DNA of 64,000 nucleotides from Paenibacillus arenilitoris (lineage in GTDB: Bacteria > Bacillota > Bacilli > Paenibacillales > Paenibacillaceae). Both the position numbers and the translations under genes were made by a program. This document shows positions 7,894 to 17,130 of the stretch, piece by piece. The stretch is taken from the NCBI RefSeq assembly GCF_014705655.1, contig NZ_JACXIY010000010.1, positions 245,727 through 309,726 on the forward strand, written 5' to 3'. Numbering within the stretch: position 1 is the stretch's first letter; each line of letters opens with the position of its first letter. The notes below the pieces were generated by a model. It saw nothing but the letters and a program-made list of their open reading frames with translations. It was not told the origin of the DNA and ran no database searches.

Positions 7894-8763
7894 TTGAAAC
7901 CGACTACAGGTGAGAACATATTCCAAGCCGTACTGATCGTATTCATTACGCTGATGTGCGTCGCCATGATCTATCCGTTTGTGCATATCGCTTCTATATC
8001 CGTAAGCTCCCCGGCGGAGGCCAGCCGGTTCGGCATGCATATTTATCCGAAGGAAGTCGATTTCACCGCTTGGAAACAAGTGCTGGATCAGAAGAAAATA
8101 TGGATCGGCTTCGGCAATTCGGTCTTTCGGACCGTTGTCGGGACTTTCCTGACTTTAGTCATGATGGCGCTCTGCGCCTATCCGCTGTCGCGCAAATATT
8201 TGCCGCATCGTAATGTTTACACGATGATTATTCTCTTTACGATGTTTTTCGGCGGCGGCATTATTCCGACCTACCTGCTTATCAGGTCGCTGGGTCTGAT
8301 GAACTCGGTATGGGTGTATATTGTTCCGGGACTCGTGCCTACGTTCTCCATGCTCGTCCTGCGCAACTTCTTCATGTCGATTCCGGCTGAGCTGGAGGAA
8401 TCGGCGAAGATCGACGGCGCCAACGATGTCCGCATTTTGCTCAGCATCGTCCTTCCGCTGTCAAAGCCCGTACTCGCCACTTTAGCGCTATGGAGCGCAG
8501 TCGGACACTGGAACTCCTGGTTCGATGCCATGCTGTACATTACCGATGAAAGCAAGCAAGTGCTGCAGACCTTCTTGCGTAATATCGTCATTACGAATAC
8601 GGATGCCGAAACGCTTGGCAGATCCGCCGTCGCGAATATCCGATACGAAGCTTCGATTAAAGCTGCCACCATCATGTTTGCGGTACTGCCGATCCTGGTC
8701 GTTTATCCGTTCTTGCAGAAATATTTCGTCAAAGGGACGATGATCGGCTCGCTTAAGGGCTAA
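7894..8763 (+). CDS. YtcP-type sugar ABC transporter permease
   Basis: This is the second membrane subunit (289 residues). It begins with TTG preceded by GGAAGGGGAAAG, 27 bases after the first permease. Helices begin at VLIVFITLMCVAMIYPFVHI. The ATPase-docking loop is EESAKIDGANDVRILLSIVLP and the C-terminal tail KGTMIGSLKG is diagnostic for this subfamily. It works with the preceding permease and the following binding protein and presumably with a shared ATPase encoded elsewhere. Confidence 0.92.
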   Translation: MKPTTGENIFQAVLIVFITLMCVAMIYPFVHIASISVSSPAEASRFGMHIYPKEVDFTAWKQVLDQKKIWIGFGNSVFRTVVGTFLTLVMMALCAYPLSRKYLPHRNVYTMIILFTMFFGGGIIPTYLLIRSLGLMNSVWVYIVPGLVPTFSMLVLRNFFMSIPAELEESAKIDGANDVRILLSIVLPLSKPVLATLALWSAVGHWNSWFDAMLYITDESKQVLQTFLRNIVITNTDAETLGRSAVANIRYEASIKAATIMFAVLPILVVYPFLQKYFVKGTMIGSLKG

Positions 8764-8839
8764 TCCGGTTTATGCGGGGCGCCCCGGGCTTCCCGTTTAA
8801 ATAAATTGCTGATCGATAAAAAGGGAGGAAGTAAAAGAA

Positions 8840-10420
8840 ATGAAGAACAGCATGAAGTTTGGCACCGCGTTATTGTTATCGTTCTCATTGCTTGCGGCAG
8901 GATGCTCGTCGAACGGGGGAAATAACGGCAATGCCCCGGCCGCTGCTGGCGAGGCGACCAATGCGCCTGCCGCAGATGAAGCGCCGATCGAAATTACGTT
9001 CGCGGCATCGACGTGGGATGTTCCGAAGGAAGACAATAACTACGTTCAGAAGTATCTCGAAGAGAAGTATAATGTGAAGATCATTAATATGCGAGTGACG
9101 GACGAGAACTTTAAGCTCAAAATCGCAGCGAACGAAATTCCGGACATTTTCCCGCAAACGCCTACCGAGGTCGATATGGTGACCTGGGCTAAGCAAGGCG
9201 TCATCGCCAGCGTTTCGGTGGATGAAATTAAGCAATACATGCCGAAGTATGTCGCGGACGTCGAATCCGTTAATCCGAACGCTTGGGATATTGGTTTGGT
9301 CGACGGCAAAAATTACGGCATTCCGAGAGTCTGGCTGAACGGATCGACCGGATTTATTCCTACCTATAACAATAATTGGCTGAAAGAGATCGGCTACAGC
9401 GAGCCTCCTAAGACGCTGGAGGAGTTCGAGGACGTGCTGACCAAATTCCGCAACAACGATCCTGACGGCAACGGACAGAAGGATACGTACGGCATGAGCG
9501 GTCGCGGCAAAAACGCAAGAAACCAATTGTTCAATGAGGTTTATTCCGCATTCGGCGTTAACCCGTATATGTTCCTGGAAGCATCCGATGGAACGATTGC
9601 GTGGGGCGGTATTATGAATGAATCGCTCGAAGCGACGAAGCTGCTGAACAAATGGTATAATGCGGATCTGATCGATCCGGAATTTATGACGGACGATAAC
9701 GGACTTATGGGCCAAAAGTTCAATAGCAAAAAAATCGGAATGATCGACACGAACATGTACCACCATCTGCATGGTCAACTGCAAACGTTTACGGACAACG
9801 GCATCGAACCGGCATTCGGCAAAGGCTTGATCGGTCCTGCGGGCAAATCGCTTTCCATGTCGAACGGCGCCTTGCAAACGCCGCTTCTACTGGGTGTGCA
9901 GGTTGAAAAGGATGAAAAGAAGAGAATCAAAATTTTGCAAATTCTCGAAGAAATTGCGACGAATGAAGAGACTTACCTGAATACGGCTTTCGGCGAAGCG
10001 GGCGTATCCTACGAGTTGAAGGACGGTGTCGCCGTTCTGAAAGCGCCGTACGACACGGATGCGGACAAGCGGTATGAGCTCGGAATCGGCGGTTTCTACA
10101 ATCCGCTAATCGAAAGAGCCGTGTCGACATGGAAATTCCACATGCCGCAAGATAAACTCGATTTCAAAGCGGAATTAACCGATGGCAGCGAATTAATCGC
10201 TGACGTTCTCGGACCGACGGTATTGGAAAGCAAAGGGAAGTACTTTGCGAACTTGAGCGCGCTGCAGGATGAATTTTACACGAAAGCAATCATCGCCAAG
10301 AACGCAGGCGATGTAGACAAGCTGTTCGAAGACTTCAAAGCGCAATGGCTGAAAGCCGGCGGACAAGAAATTCTTGACGAGGCGAACAAAGTATATCAAG
10401 AGCGCCAGGCAGCGAAGTAA
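8840..10420 (+). CDS. LplA-type sugar-binding lipoprotein
   Basis: This is an extracellular binding protein of 526 residues with a lipoprotein signal: LLLSFSLLAAGCSS, with the acylated cysteine at residue 22, then an Asn/Gly/Ala-rich linker. The body has family features such as DPDGNGQKDTYGMSGRG near residue 210, a calcium-loop-like stretch found in many LplA relatives. AAAGGGAGGAAG gives a strong ribosome binding site. It is the last gene of the permease-permease-binding protein operon and is followed by a 15-bp hairpin, then by the two-component system that probably regulates it. The ligand is unknown. Confidence 0.92.
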   Translation: MKNSMKFGTALLLSFSLLAAGCSSNGGNNGNAPAAAGEATNAPAADEAPIEITFAASTWDVPKEDNNYVQKYLEEKYNVKIINMRVTDENFKLKIAANEIPDIFPQTPTEVDMVTWAKQGVIASVSVDEIKQYMPKYVADVESVNPNAWDIGLVDGKNYGIPRVWLNGSTGFIPTYNNNWLKEIGYSEPPKTLEEFEDVLTKFRNNDPDGNGQKDTYGMSGRGKNARNQLFNEVYSAFGVNPYMFLEASDGTIAWGGIMNESLEATKLLNKWYNADLIDPEFMTDDNGLMGQKFNSKKIGMIDTNMYHHLHGQLQTFTDNGIEPAFGKGLIGPAGKSLSMSNGALQTPLLLGVQVEKDEKKRIKILQILEEIATNEETYLNTAFGEAGVSYELKDGVAVLKAPYDTDADKRYELGIGGFYNPLIERAVSTWKFHMPQDKLDFKAELTDGSELIADVLGPTVLESKGKYFANLSALQDEFYTKAIIAKNAGDVDKLFEDFKAQWLKAGGQEILDEANKVYQERQAAK

Positions 10421-10440
10421 TCTAACACGCCATAAGGAGC

Positions 10441-10480
10441 AAGCTCATTCTTCCGTCTGCCGGAAGGGTGGGCTTCTTCC
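10441..10480 (+). terminator. 15-bp hairpin after the second importer
   Basis: Bases 10441-10455 (AAGCTCATTCTTCCG) pair along their full length with 10461-10475, allowing G-U pairs, around a five-base loop. The tail CTTCC is only weakly T-rich, so termination may be partial and allow some read-through into the yesN-like gene. Confidence 0.65.
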
Positions 10481-10523
10481 TGGTATTGGCAGGTTTAACG
10501 CCTGCTGCGCCGCGTAGATTGGT

Positions 10524-10551
10524 TTGAAGTTTTCTGATATTCTAGTAATAC
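10524..10551 (+). promoter_or_regulatory. putative sigma-A promoter for the yesN-yesM pair
   Basis: TTGAAG (10524-10529) and TAATAC (10546-10551) are separated by 16 bases. The -35 is close to consensus and the -10 weak. It lies between the importer terminator and the regulator start, just upstream of a catabolite response element. Confidence 0.4.
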
Positions 10552-10554
10552 AAT

Positions 10555-10569
10555 TTGCAAGCGTTATCA
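10555..10569 (+). promoter_or_regulatory. catabolite response element (cre) candidate
   Basis: TTGCAAGCGTTATCA fits every fixed position of the Bacillus cre consensus WTGNAANCGNWNNCW bound by CcpA. It lies immediately downstream of the putative -10 of the regulator promoter, where CcpA binding normally represses in the presence of preferred sugars. Confidence 0.6.
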
Positions 10570-10601
10570 AGAAGCTGCGCATGCCGAAGGTGGAAATTGT
10601 T

Positions 10602-12110
10602 ATGCGATTGTTAATTGCGGATGACGACGATTACACGAGAGAAGGGCTCAAGGAAAACATCGATTGGGAGCTGTATGGCATTAACGACATTTTGCTCGCA
10701 TGCGACGGGGCCGAAGCGTTACGGATATGCGCGCTCCAAAGGCCGGAAATCGTATTGACCGACATTCGGATGCCGAAGCTCAGCGGCATCGAATTTGCCG
10801 AGAAGCTGTCGGAAAAGTCCCCGGGCAGCCTGTTGATCTTCATGAGCGGCTACATGGACGTCGAATATTTGCGGAGCGCGATCAAGCTATCGGCCGTGGA
10901 GTATATCGAGAAGCCGATCAAGCTGGCGGAGGTCGAGCAAGCCATTCTCAAATCCGTCCGATCGCTTCAGGAGAAGCAGGCCCAAACGGATGTCTTCCGC
11001 CAGAAGAACGAACTGGCCAAGCAAAGGCTGGCAAGCCTGCTTAGGGTCGAGCATGCGGATCCGGATGAGATTTCGAGGTTATGCCGCGAAACCGGGTTTC
11101 CCGAGAATAAGCGGTACATGGGCTTCATCGTGCGCGACCGCACGGATTCGGAAGACGCTGAGACGGGATTGGAGGCGATGATGAAGTTTTGGAGCGGGCA
11201 CGGGTTTACGGCGATCGGCGACCGGCTTGACCGCAAGCATTGCTTTATTATCGCAGCCTGCGAGAATAACGATACGAGACGGTTGTCGTATTTGATCGAG
11301 GCGTTCCTGTCGAGAAACGCGCATTGCGTGATCGGCATCGGAGCGGAAGCAAGCGGGATCAAGGCGATTCCGGGCAGCTACAAGGCGGCGCGAAGCGCGC
11401 TTGACCGATTCTTTTACAAACCGGATTCCCGCTGCCTGACGCATGAAGAAGAGAAGGAAACATCCAATGAACTGTACGTCGGCGCGCTCCCTTCCTTCTA
11501 TAAGCTGAGCAAGGAAAGCCCGGAGAAGCTGCACGACTGGTTGAGGACGCTGTTCGCATCGCTGCGAGAGAAGCAGTATCCGGCAAGGGAGAGGGTCGTC
11601 GCGCTGCTCGAAACGATTGCCCATACGTTAATAAACGACGATCGCAAGCTGATCGCTGCGCTAGAGAACGAGCATGGCTTAACGGATGCCGGACATGACG
11701 TGAAGCATAGCTCGACGCTCGAGGAGGCCGAGTCCATAATGGAAGCGATCGCTTCGGTGTGGCTGGAACAGAAGCGGCAGGCATCGGGCTATTCGCGGCT
11801 CGTGCAGGAAGTCATGCGTTATATCGCTGCCAACTATCGCAACATCGATTTGGATCTGACCATGATTGCAGACCGCATGAATTTGTCGACGAGCCATATA
11901 GGCAAGCTGTTCAAGGAGGAGACGGGCATTTCCATCAAGCAGTATATAAGCGATTACCGGATCGATCTCGCCAAGAAGCTCGTGGAAAGCGAGCATTACA
12001 AGATGCATACGATTGCCGAGCTTTGCGGCTTTGCCAGCGCAAGCTACTTTGTCAAGGTATTCAAGGCTTCCACCGATATGTCGCCTTTGCAATACCGGAA
12101 GAAGCGCTAG
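10602..12110 (+). CDS. YesN-type response regulator with AraC DNA-binding domain
   Basis: This response regulator (502 residues) has a receiver domain at residues 1-120 with the acidic pocket IADDDD and phosphoacceptor Asp54 in LTDIRMPKLSG. A long middle region follows, then a C-terminal AraC-type double helix-turn-helix at about 400-500 (IDLDLTMIADRMNLSTSHIG, then TIAELCGFASASYFVKVFK). ATG 10602, nine bases after AAGGTGG, is preferred to a TTG at 10524 that would add residues ahead of the conserved receiver start. The stop is three bases before the histidine kinase gene. It probably activates the adjacent importer and GH28 genes when the partner kinase senses the ligand. Confidence 0.92.
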   Translation: MRLLIADDDDYTREGLKENIDWELYGINDILLACDGAEALRICALQRPEIVLTDIRMPKLSGIEFAEKLSEKSPGSLLIFMSGYMDVEYLRSAIKLSAVEYIEKPIKLAEVEQAILKSVRSLQEKQAQTDVFRQKNELAKQRLASLLRVEHADPDEISRLCRETGFPENKRYMGFIVRDRTDSEDAETGLEAMMKFWSGHGFTAIGDRLDRKHCFIIAACENNDTRRLSYLIEAFLSRNAHCVIGIGAEASGIKAIPGSYKAARSALDRFFYKPDSRCLTHEEEKETSNELYVGALPSFYKLSKESPEKLHDWLRTLFASLREKQYPARERVVALLETIAHTLINDDRKLIAALENEHGLTDAGHDVKHSSTLEEAESIMEAIASVWLEQKRQASGYSRLVQEVMRYIAANYRNIDLDLTMIADRMNLSTSHIGKLFKEETGISIKQYISDYRIDLAKKLVESEHYKMHTIAELCGFASASYFVKVFKASTDMSPLQYRKKR

Positions 12111-12113
12111 CCC

Positions 12114-13850
12114 ATGAAGCTTATCGGTTATATGAACGACATGTCCTTGCGCAAAAAAATCATGATCCTATTCGCGGTCGTCGGCATTGTGCCGCTGATC
12201 GTCACGTTCTTGATCTCCTACGGGGAAATACGCAAGCTTGCGGTTGACGGACAAAGCTATGCCGAGAACCAAAATTACGAGCAAATGCTGGCGGCATTGT
12301 CCAAAAAGTTCTACCACCTGGAAGAGCTGACGGCCATGATTATCGTCAATGAGGACTTGAATACGATTTTGTCCAGCAAGCCGTCCGAGATGAGTGTGCC
12401 GGAGCAGCTCAGCGTCTTCAACAACGTCGTGGCGTTTACGCAGATTATGGAGAGCAATTCCGAATTCGACCGCATGATTTACTTCATTAATGAAGATTAC
12501 GTCTTGACAGGCGACGACACGCTGTTTCGAAGGCTGGGCGACGTACGGGATATGCCGTGGGCGCAAAGCGTCTATGCGAACAACGGCAGGTCGGCCTGGG
12601 TCATGAGAGAAGAGCAGGGCAGCGTTCCCAGCCGGTACTTGGCGCTTGGCAGGCTGCTCTGGAATCCCGCGAATTTAAGCGAGGCGGTCGGCATCGTGAC
12701 CTTGAACATCGATATTAATCAAATCCGGCACAGCTTGACCAAATCGAATCCGCAGCAACTCGTTTATATCGCGACGGCGGCAGGCGAATTGATCGCCAGC
12801 ACCGACGAGGAAGAATACGACGAGATGCATTTGCCGCGTCCCTTTGACAGCGGCGGCGCGTTTATGAAGGTAACGCTCGACAATAGCGATTATTTGGCGC
12901 GCAGCCAGAAGATCGGCAGCACGAACCTGTATCTGGTTACCGTCATTTCGAATAAGGCGGCGGCGGAAGCGATCGTCAGCATCCGGACGCAAATGGTCGC
13001 GATCTACTCGATCGTTGCGCTTATTATATTGATTTTTATTTTTCCCGCGACGAGATCGGTTACTCGCAGAATCTTCCTGCTTATGAACAGGATGAGCCAG
13101 GTGCGCCAGGGACGGCTTAACCAGCTCGATATCTCGCAGAGCAAAGACGAGGTCGGACAGCTCATATCCAGTTATAATTACATGATCAGCAGCGTGCAGG
13201 AGCTGATGGCCGAGCAGTTCAAGCTCGGTCAGGAGAAGAACGAAGCGGAGCTGAAGGCGCTGCAGTCCCAAATCAATCCCCATTTTTTGTACAATACGCT
13301 GGATATGCTGAACTGGATGGCGCAGAAGGGCGAGCGCGACAATATTCAACAGGTCGTATTCGCGCTCTCGGGCTACTACAGGCTAATCCTTAATAAAGGA
13401 GAAGATTTCGTAACGGTCAGAGACGAGCTTCGCCTCAGCGAGATCTATATGGACATTCAGATGAAGCGGTTCAGGAACCGGATTCAAATCGAGTTTGACG
13501 TCGACGAGGAAGCGATGGACTGCCTCATTCCGAAAATAACGCTGCAGCCGCTCGTCGAAAACGCGATTATTCACGGCATCTCCGAGAAACCGGAAGGCAA
13601 AGGCATCATTCAAATAACGGGCGGAATCGCGAGCGGAAGGCTTCTGCTGGAGGTGCGGGACGACGGCGTCGGCCTGCAAAGCGAAGGCGGGGAAGAGCGC
13701 AAGCACAAAGGCAGCGGATACGGCGTCAACAATATCCAGAAGAGGCTTGAGCTGTATTTCGGCCTGCCCGCGAGCTTGCGCTTCGGCAGCCGGGACGGGG
13801 GAGGAACATGCGTAACGATCGACGTTCCGGCCGTAAGAAGAGAACCGTAA
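12114..13850 (+). CDS. YesM-type membrane sensor histidine kinase
   Basis: This is a sensor kinase of 578 residues. A helix at about 15-37 (MILFAVVGIVPLIVTFLIS) and a second at about 296-314 bracket an extracellular sensing domain. A HAMP linker follows, then the His_kinase domain with phosphoacceptor His390 in QSQINPHFLYNTLDM. The C-terminal ATPase domain shows LVENAIIHGI (N box) and DDGVGL (G1 box). It is encoded directly after its cognate YesN-like regulator. Such kinases sense an extracellular sugar, often through a binding protein, and an orphan binding protein follows here. Confidence 0.92.
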   Translation: MKLIGYMNDMSLRKKIMILFAVVGIVPLIVTFLISYGEIRKLAVDGQSYAENQNYEQMLAALSKKFYHLEELTAMIIVNEDLNTILSSKPSEMSVPEQLSVFNNVVAFTQIMESNSEFDRMIYFINEDYVLTGDDTLFRRLGDVRDMPWAQSVYANNGRSAWVMREEQGSVPSRYLALGRLLWNPANLSEAVGIVTLNIDINQIRHSLTKSNPQQLVYIATAAGELIASTDEEEYDEMHLPRPFDSGGAFMKVTLDNSDYLARSQKIGSTNLYLVTVISNKAAAEAIVSIRTQMVAIYSIVALIILIFIFPATRSVTRRIFLLMNRMSQVRQGRLNQLDISQSKDEVGQLISSYNYMISSVQELMAEQFKLGQEKNEAELKALQSQINPHFLYNTLDMLNWMAQKGERDNIQQVVFALSGYYRLILNKGEDFVTVRDELRLSEIYMDIQMKRFRNRIQIEFDVDEEAMDCLIPKITLQPLVENAIIHGISEKPEGKGIIQITGGIASGRLLLEVRDDGVGLQSEGGEERKHKGSGYGVNNIQKRLELYFGLPASLRFGSRDGGGTCVTIDVPAVRREP

Positions 13851-13872
13851 ATGACGGGAGGAGAGGGATCGA

Positions 13873-15444
13873 TTGAGGCCGGCAAAGATAATCGAATGGA
13901 GACGGACAGCGCTGGCCTTCGCCATCATCCTGCTGCTTGCCGCATGCGCGAGCACGAATGCGGGCGAATCGCCGGGCGATGCCGGCGGCATGGAGAAGGT
14001 ATCTGAGGTCGTGCGGCTTAAGGCGATTACGATGGGGACGGAGCCCGCCGGCGGCATGGACAGCTTCTACGAGCGACTTGACGCGCTGACCGTTAGCGAT
14101 CTCGGCATGACCCTGCGCTTCGATTTCATTCCGTGGGGCGAGGAGAAGGCGCAGATCGGCAAAGCGATCGCGACGAAGGAATACGATTTCTACGTGGGAG
14201 GCTTCTGGAGCGATTTCAAGCAATACGCGGGCAGGAACGCGTTCGTCGACCTGGCGCCGATGCTGGACCTCGTGCCGGCTCTCGCGGACCGTTACGGGGA
14301 CGCGCTCGAGAGGGCGAAGCTCGGCGGCAAGCTGTACGGCATACCCGCCGTCGGCAAGCCGGGCGCCGGACTGTACGGCGTGCTCTACCGCGAGGATTTG
14401 AGAAAGCGGTGGAGGCTGCCTGAGATCAATAACTTTGACGCGTTGGAGCAATATTTGTACAAGGCCAAGACGGCGTACCCGGACACGCCGATGATCAATG
14501 ACAAGCGGTTCGGCGACGTGCTGTGGGATTTGCTCGCCGGAGGCCGCTATTACGCGATCGGCAACGATTACGCCGTCGCCCCGTTGGGCGATCCGTACAA
14601 GGTGATGAGCAAATACGAGACGCCGGAATACGAGGAGGTCGTCCGCAAGGCGAAGCAATGGTTCGAGGACGGGATCGTCGCCCGGGACATTCTCGCGTCG
14701 CAGGGCAACGAAACGACCAAGACGCTTGCCTTGATGAAGGCGGACAAGAAGCCGCTCGAGTTCAGCAATCATTTCGGCGCGGTGTCCGGCTATTATATTC
14801 CGGTGCTGAAGGCCCTCCACCCAGACCATGAGTTCGGATGGCTCGACATTAAGTTCGATCTGTATCCGGACACCGTCTTCCTTCCGAAAATATCGGCGGA
14901 CGCGTCGACGTATATTTCGATCGGCTCCCATTCCAAGCATCCGGACATCGCCCTGAAGTTTCTCGAGAAGGCGCACACGGAGGATGACTATTACAATTTG
15001 CTCTATTACGGCGTCGAAGGCGAGCATTACAGGCTCGAAGGCGGGACGGTATCTTACGACGGAATACCGGGCGAGAACCGCAAGCCGGCCTGGACCGGGC
15101 TAGGCAACGGCTACATGGGGTATAAGGCCGAATCGCCCGGCGAATGGCAAGCGATCGTCGATAAGCTGACCTTGACGGAAGGCCCCCGGCTGGCCGAATC
15201 GAACGGCGTCGATCCGTATGAAGGGTTTAGGTTCGACGCGTACGGGCTCGAAGACGAATTGGAAGGCCTGGAGAAGGTGAGGGCGACTTACGTGCTTCCG
15301 CTCTCGGCCGGGGTCAGCGGCGATATCGGCGAGGAGTTGGCCGCCGCTAGGCGGCAGCTGAAGGAAGCGGGGCTGGACCGGTACTTGAGCGCGCTGCAGT
15401 CCCAGCTCTACGTTTATGCGGCATCGAGGTCGGCGAGCCGTTAA
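13873..15444 (+). CDS. orphan extracellular solute-binding lipoprotein
   Basis: This binding protein (523 residues) starts at a TTG preceded by GGGAGGAGAGGG. The signal peptide ends in LLLAACAST with the lipobox cysteine at residue 25. It has the LplA-type layout but no permease genes of its own: it lies between the YesM kinase and a GH28 gene. It may serve the importer at 6892-10420 as a second binding protein with different specificity, or act as a ligand-presenting partner of the YesM sensor. Both are inferences from position. Confidence 0.88.
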   Translation: MRPAKIIEWRRTALAFAIILLLAACASTNAGESPGDAGGMEKVSEVVRLKAITMGTEPAGGMDSFYERLDALTVSDLGMTLRFDFIPWGEEKAQIGKAIATKEYDFYVGGFWSDFKQYAGRNAFVDLAPMLDLVPALADRYGDALERAKLGGKLYGIPAVGKPGAGLYGVLYREDLRKRWRLPEINNFDALEQYLYKAKTAYPDTPMINDKRFGDVLWDLLAGGRYYAIGNDYAVAPLGDPYKVMSKYETPEYEEVVRKAKQWFEDGIVARDILASQGNETTKTLALMKADKKPLEFSNHFGAVSGYYIPVLKALHPDHEFGWLDIKFDLYPDTVFLPKISADASTYISIGSHSKHPDIALKFLEKAHTEDDYYNLLYYGVEGEHYRLEGGTVSYDGIPGENRKPAWTGLGNGYMGYKAESPGEWQAIVDKLTLTEGPRLAESNGVDPYEGFRFDAYGLEDELEGLEKVRATYVLPLSAGVSGDIGEELAAARRQLKEAGLDRYLSALQSQLYVYAASRSASR

Positions 15445-15538
15445 AATTACCATTTTTCCTCCGAATTTGCAATAGGAACGGAGATGCCGCTTCCGTATGC
15501 TGGAGAGGACAAGCAGCGGAAGGGGAGGAAACGAAGGA

Positions 15539-16981
15539 ATGGAACAGCAAGCAAGGCTGGTTGCTTATCCGGCGCCGGAAGGGGCGGCGGGGAGCGGCGA
15601 TTTTTCGGTAAAGGTTCGCACGGCGGGCGGCGAATGGCAAGACCTGTTCGTGTATGCGGTTCGGGTCGACATGCACGACGTCCGCGAGGCGTCGATGGCG
15701 ACGTTCGATTTCGAAGGGGTCGTCGAAGTCGAAGTGACCTATGAGAGAGAAGCCCTCGCGGATGCGGTCGTTCGGCCGCTGTCGCGGGGGATTGCGTACG
15801 AGGCGAACGACGGCAAAATAACGTTCAGGCTCGATCGCCCCGCCCAATTGAGCATCGAAGCGAACGGCGACCGGTTCCGCAATTTGCATTTGTTCGCGAA
15901 CGGCATGGAAAGCCGGCTGCCCGATCTCCGGCGGCCGCAGACGCATGCGATCGAGCCCGGCGTATACGCCGCGGCAGATCGGATTCGGCGGCTCGAGAAG
16001 GAAGAGGCGAGCGGGCGCGGGACGGAAGTCATCTATTTCGCCCCCGGCATGCACAAGTTCGAGGACGGGCTCTTCCGCATCCCTTCGGGAATAACCGTCT
16101 ACTTAGCGGGCGGAGCCGTTATCGTCGGCTCCTTCGTCTGCGACCATGCGGAGAACGTGACGATAAGGGGGCGCGGCATTATCTGCATGCGGGACATCGA
16201 GAAGACCACTTACCTTCGCTCGGTCCAAATCGATTATTCGCGCAACGTTACGGTCGAGGACATCATTTCGATCGATCCGCCCCATTACAGCATCCATCTC
16301 GGGCAATCGGACGATGTCCGCATCCGCAATTTCAAGGCGTTCAGCTGCCGCGGGTGGTGCGACGGCATCGACATGATGTCGTGCGGCAACGTAACGATCG
16401 AGGATGTGTTCCTTCGAACGTCGGACGATTGCATCGCCATTTACGGAAGCCGGGGAGCGTTCGCCGGCCATACGTCGAACATCCGCGTCAGCCGCGCCGC
16501 GCTTTGGGCCGACGTCGCGCATCCGATCATGATCGGCGTCCATGGCGATCACGCGGGTGAAGGCGACGTTATCGAGAACATCGCCTTCGACGAGATCGAC
16601 ATTCTGGAGCATCATGAGCCGCAGGACGGGTATTGGGGCTGTATGGCGATTAACGCGGGCGATAAAAACACGGTGCGGGACGTGACGTTCCGCAACGTCC
16701 GCATCGAGCGGTTCGAGCTCGGACGGCTATTCGACATCCGGGTGTTCCATAATCCGAAATATAATCCGCATCCGGGCAGGCGCGTCGAAAATATCCGCTT
16801 CGAGAACATCGTGTACGACGGCGAATGCGACCATCCGTCCGTTATTGCCGGCTACGACGCGCAGCGCGTCGTGGACGGCGTCCATTTCCGCAATCTTCGC
16901 ATCAACGGGCGATTGATCGACAGCGCGGAAGCGGGCAACTTCGAATGCAACGAGTTCCAGCGGAACGTCACTTTTCAATAA
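15539..16981 (+). CDS. glycoside hydrolase family 28 (polygalacturonase-like)
   Basis: This right-handed beta-helix glycosidase (480 residues) has the GH28 active-site strands CDGIDMMSCGNVTIED, TSDDCIAIYG (the catalytic Asp pair) and GVHGDHAG in their usual order at about residues 275-345. GH28 members hydrolyse galacturonan or rhamnogalacturonan backbones. There is no signal peptide (start MEQQARLVAYPAP), so it should act in the cytoplasm on imported oligosaccharides. ATG 15539 follows AAGGGGAGGAAACG. An ATG at 15497 lacks a good ribosome binding site and adds an atypical polar tail. It lies downstream of the YesN/YesM pair and orphan binding protein and is probably co-regulated. Confidence 0.88.
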   Translation: MEQQARLVAYPAPEGAAGSGDFSVKVRTAGGEWQDLFVYAVRVDMHDVREASMATFDFEGVVEVEVTYEREALADAVVRPLSRGIAYEANDGKITFRLDRPAQLSIEANGDRFRNLHLFANGMESRLPDLRRPQTHAIEPGVYAAADRIRRLEKEEASGRGTEVIYFAPGMHKFEDGLFRIPSGITVYLAGGAVIVGSFVCDHAENVTIRGRGIICMRDIEKTTYLRSVQIDYSRNVTVEDIISIDPPHYSIHLGQSDDVRIRNFKAFSCRGWCDGIDMMSCGNVTIEDVFLRTSDDCIAIYGSRGAFAGHTSNIRVSRAALWADVAHPIMIGVHGDHAGEGDVIENIAFDEIDILEHHEPQDGYWGCMAINAGDKNTVRDVTFRNVRIERFELGRLFDIRVFHNPKYNPHPGRRVENIRFENIVYDGECDHPSVIAGYDAQRVVDGVHFRNLRINGRLIDSAEAGNFECNEFQRNVTFQ

Positions 16982-17006
16982 CGAATCGTAAATAAAAGAT
17001 ATATCC

Positions 17007-17030
17007 AGGCCGGCCTATACCGGCCTTTTG
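17007..17030 (+). terminator. rho-independent terminator after GH28
   Basis: AGGCCGG (17007-17013) pairs with CCGGCCT (17020-17026) across six bases and is followed by TTTTGG. It closes the second gene group before the next two-component system. Confidence 0.85.
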
Positions 17031-17130
17031 GCGTTGCCGCGCGATCCGAATAAAATCGGATAACAAATCGGAAATTCAGACAACAATTATCGGTTAAAAT
17101 AAAGAAATCACAATCGCCGAGGTGAGAGCT

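Noticed and set aside
13726..15027. Long antisense frame of more than 400 codons opposite the orphan binding protein
   Set aside because: It lies wholly within a well-supported lipoprotein gene, has arginine/leucine-rich composition typical of the reverse of GC-rich coding DNA, and no ribosome binding site. The same reasoning removes other long antisense frames at 847-1605, 23190-24347, 28949-30085, 33799-34839, 38151-39152 and 46184-47512.
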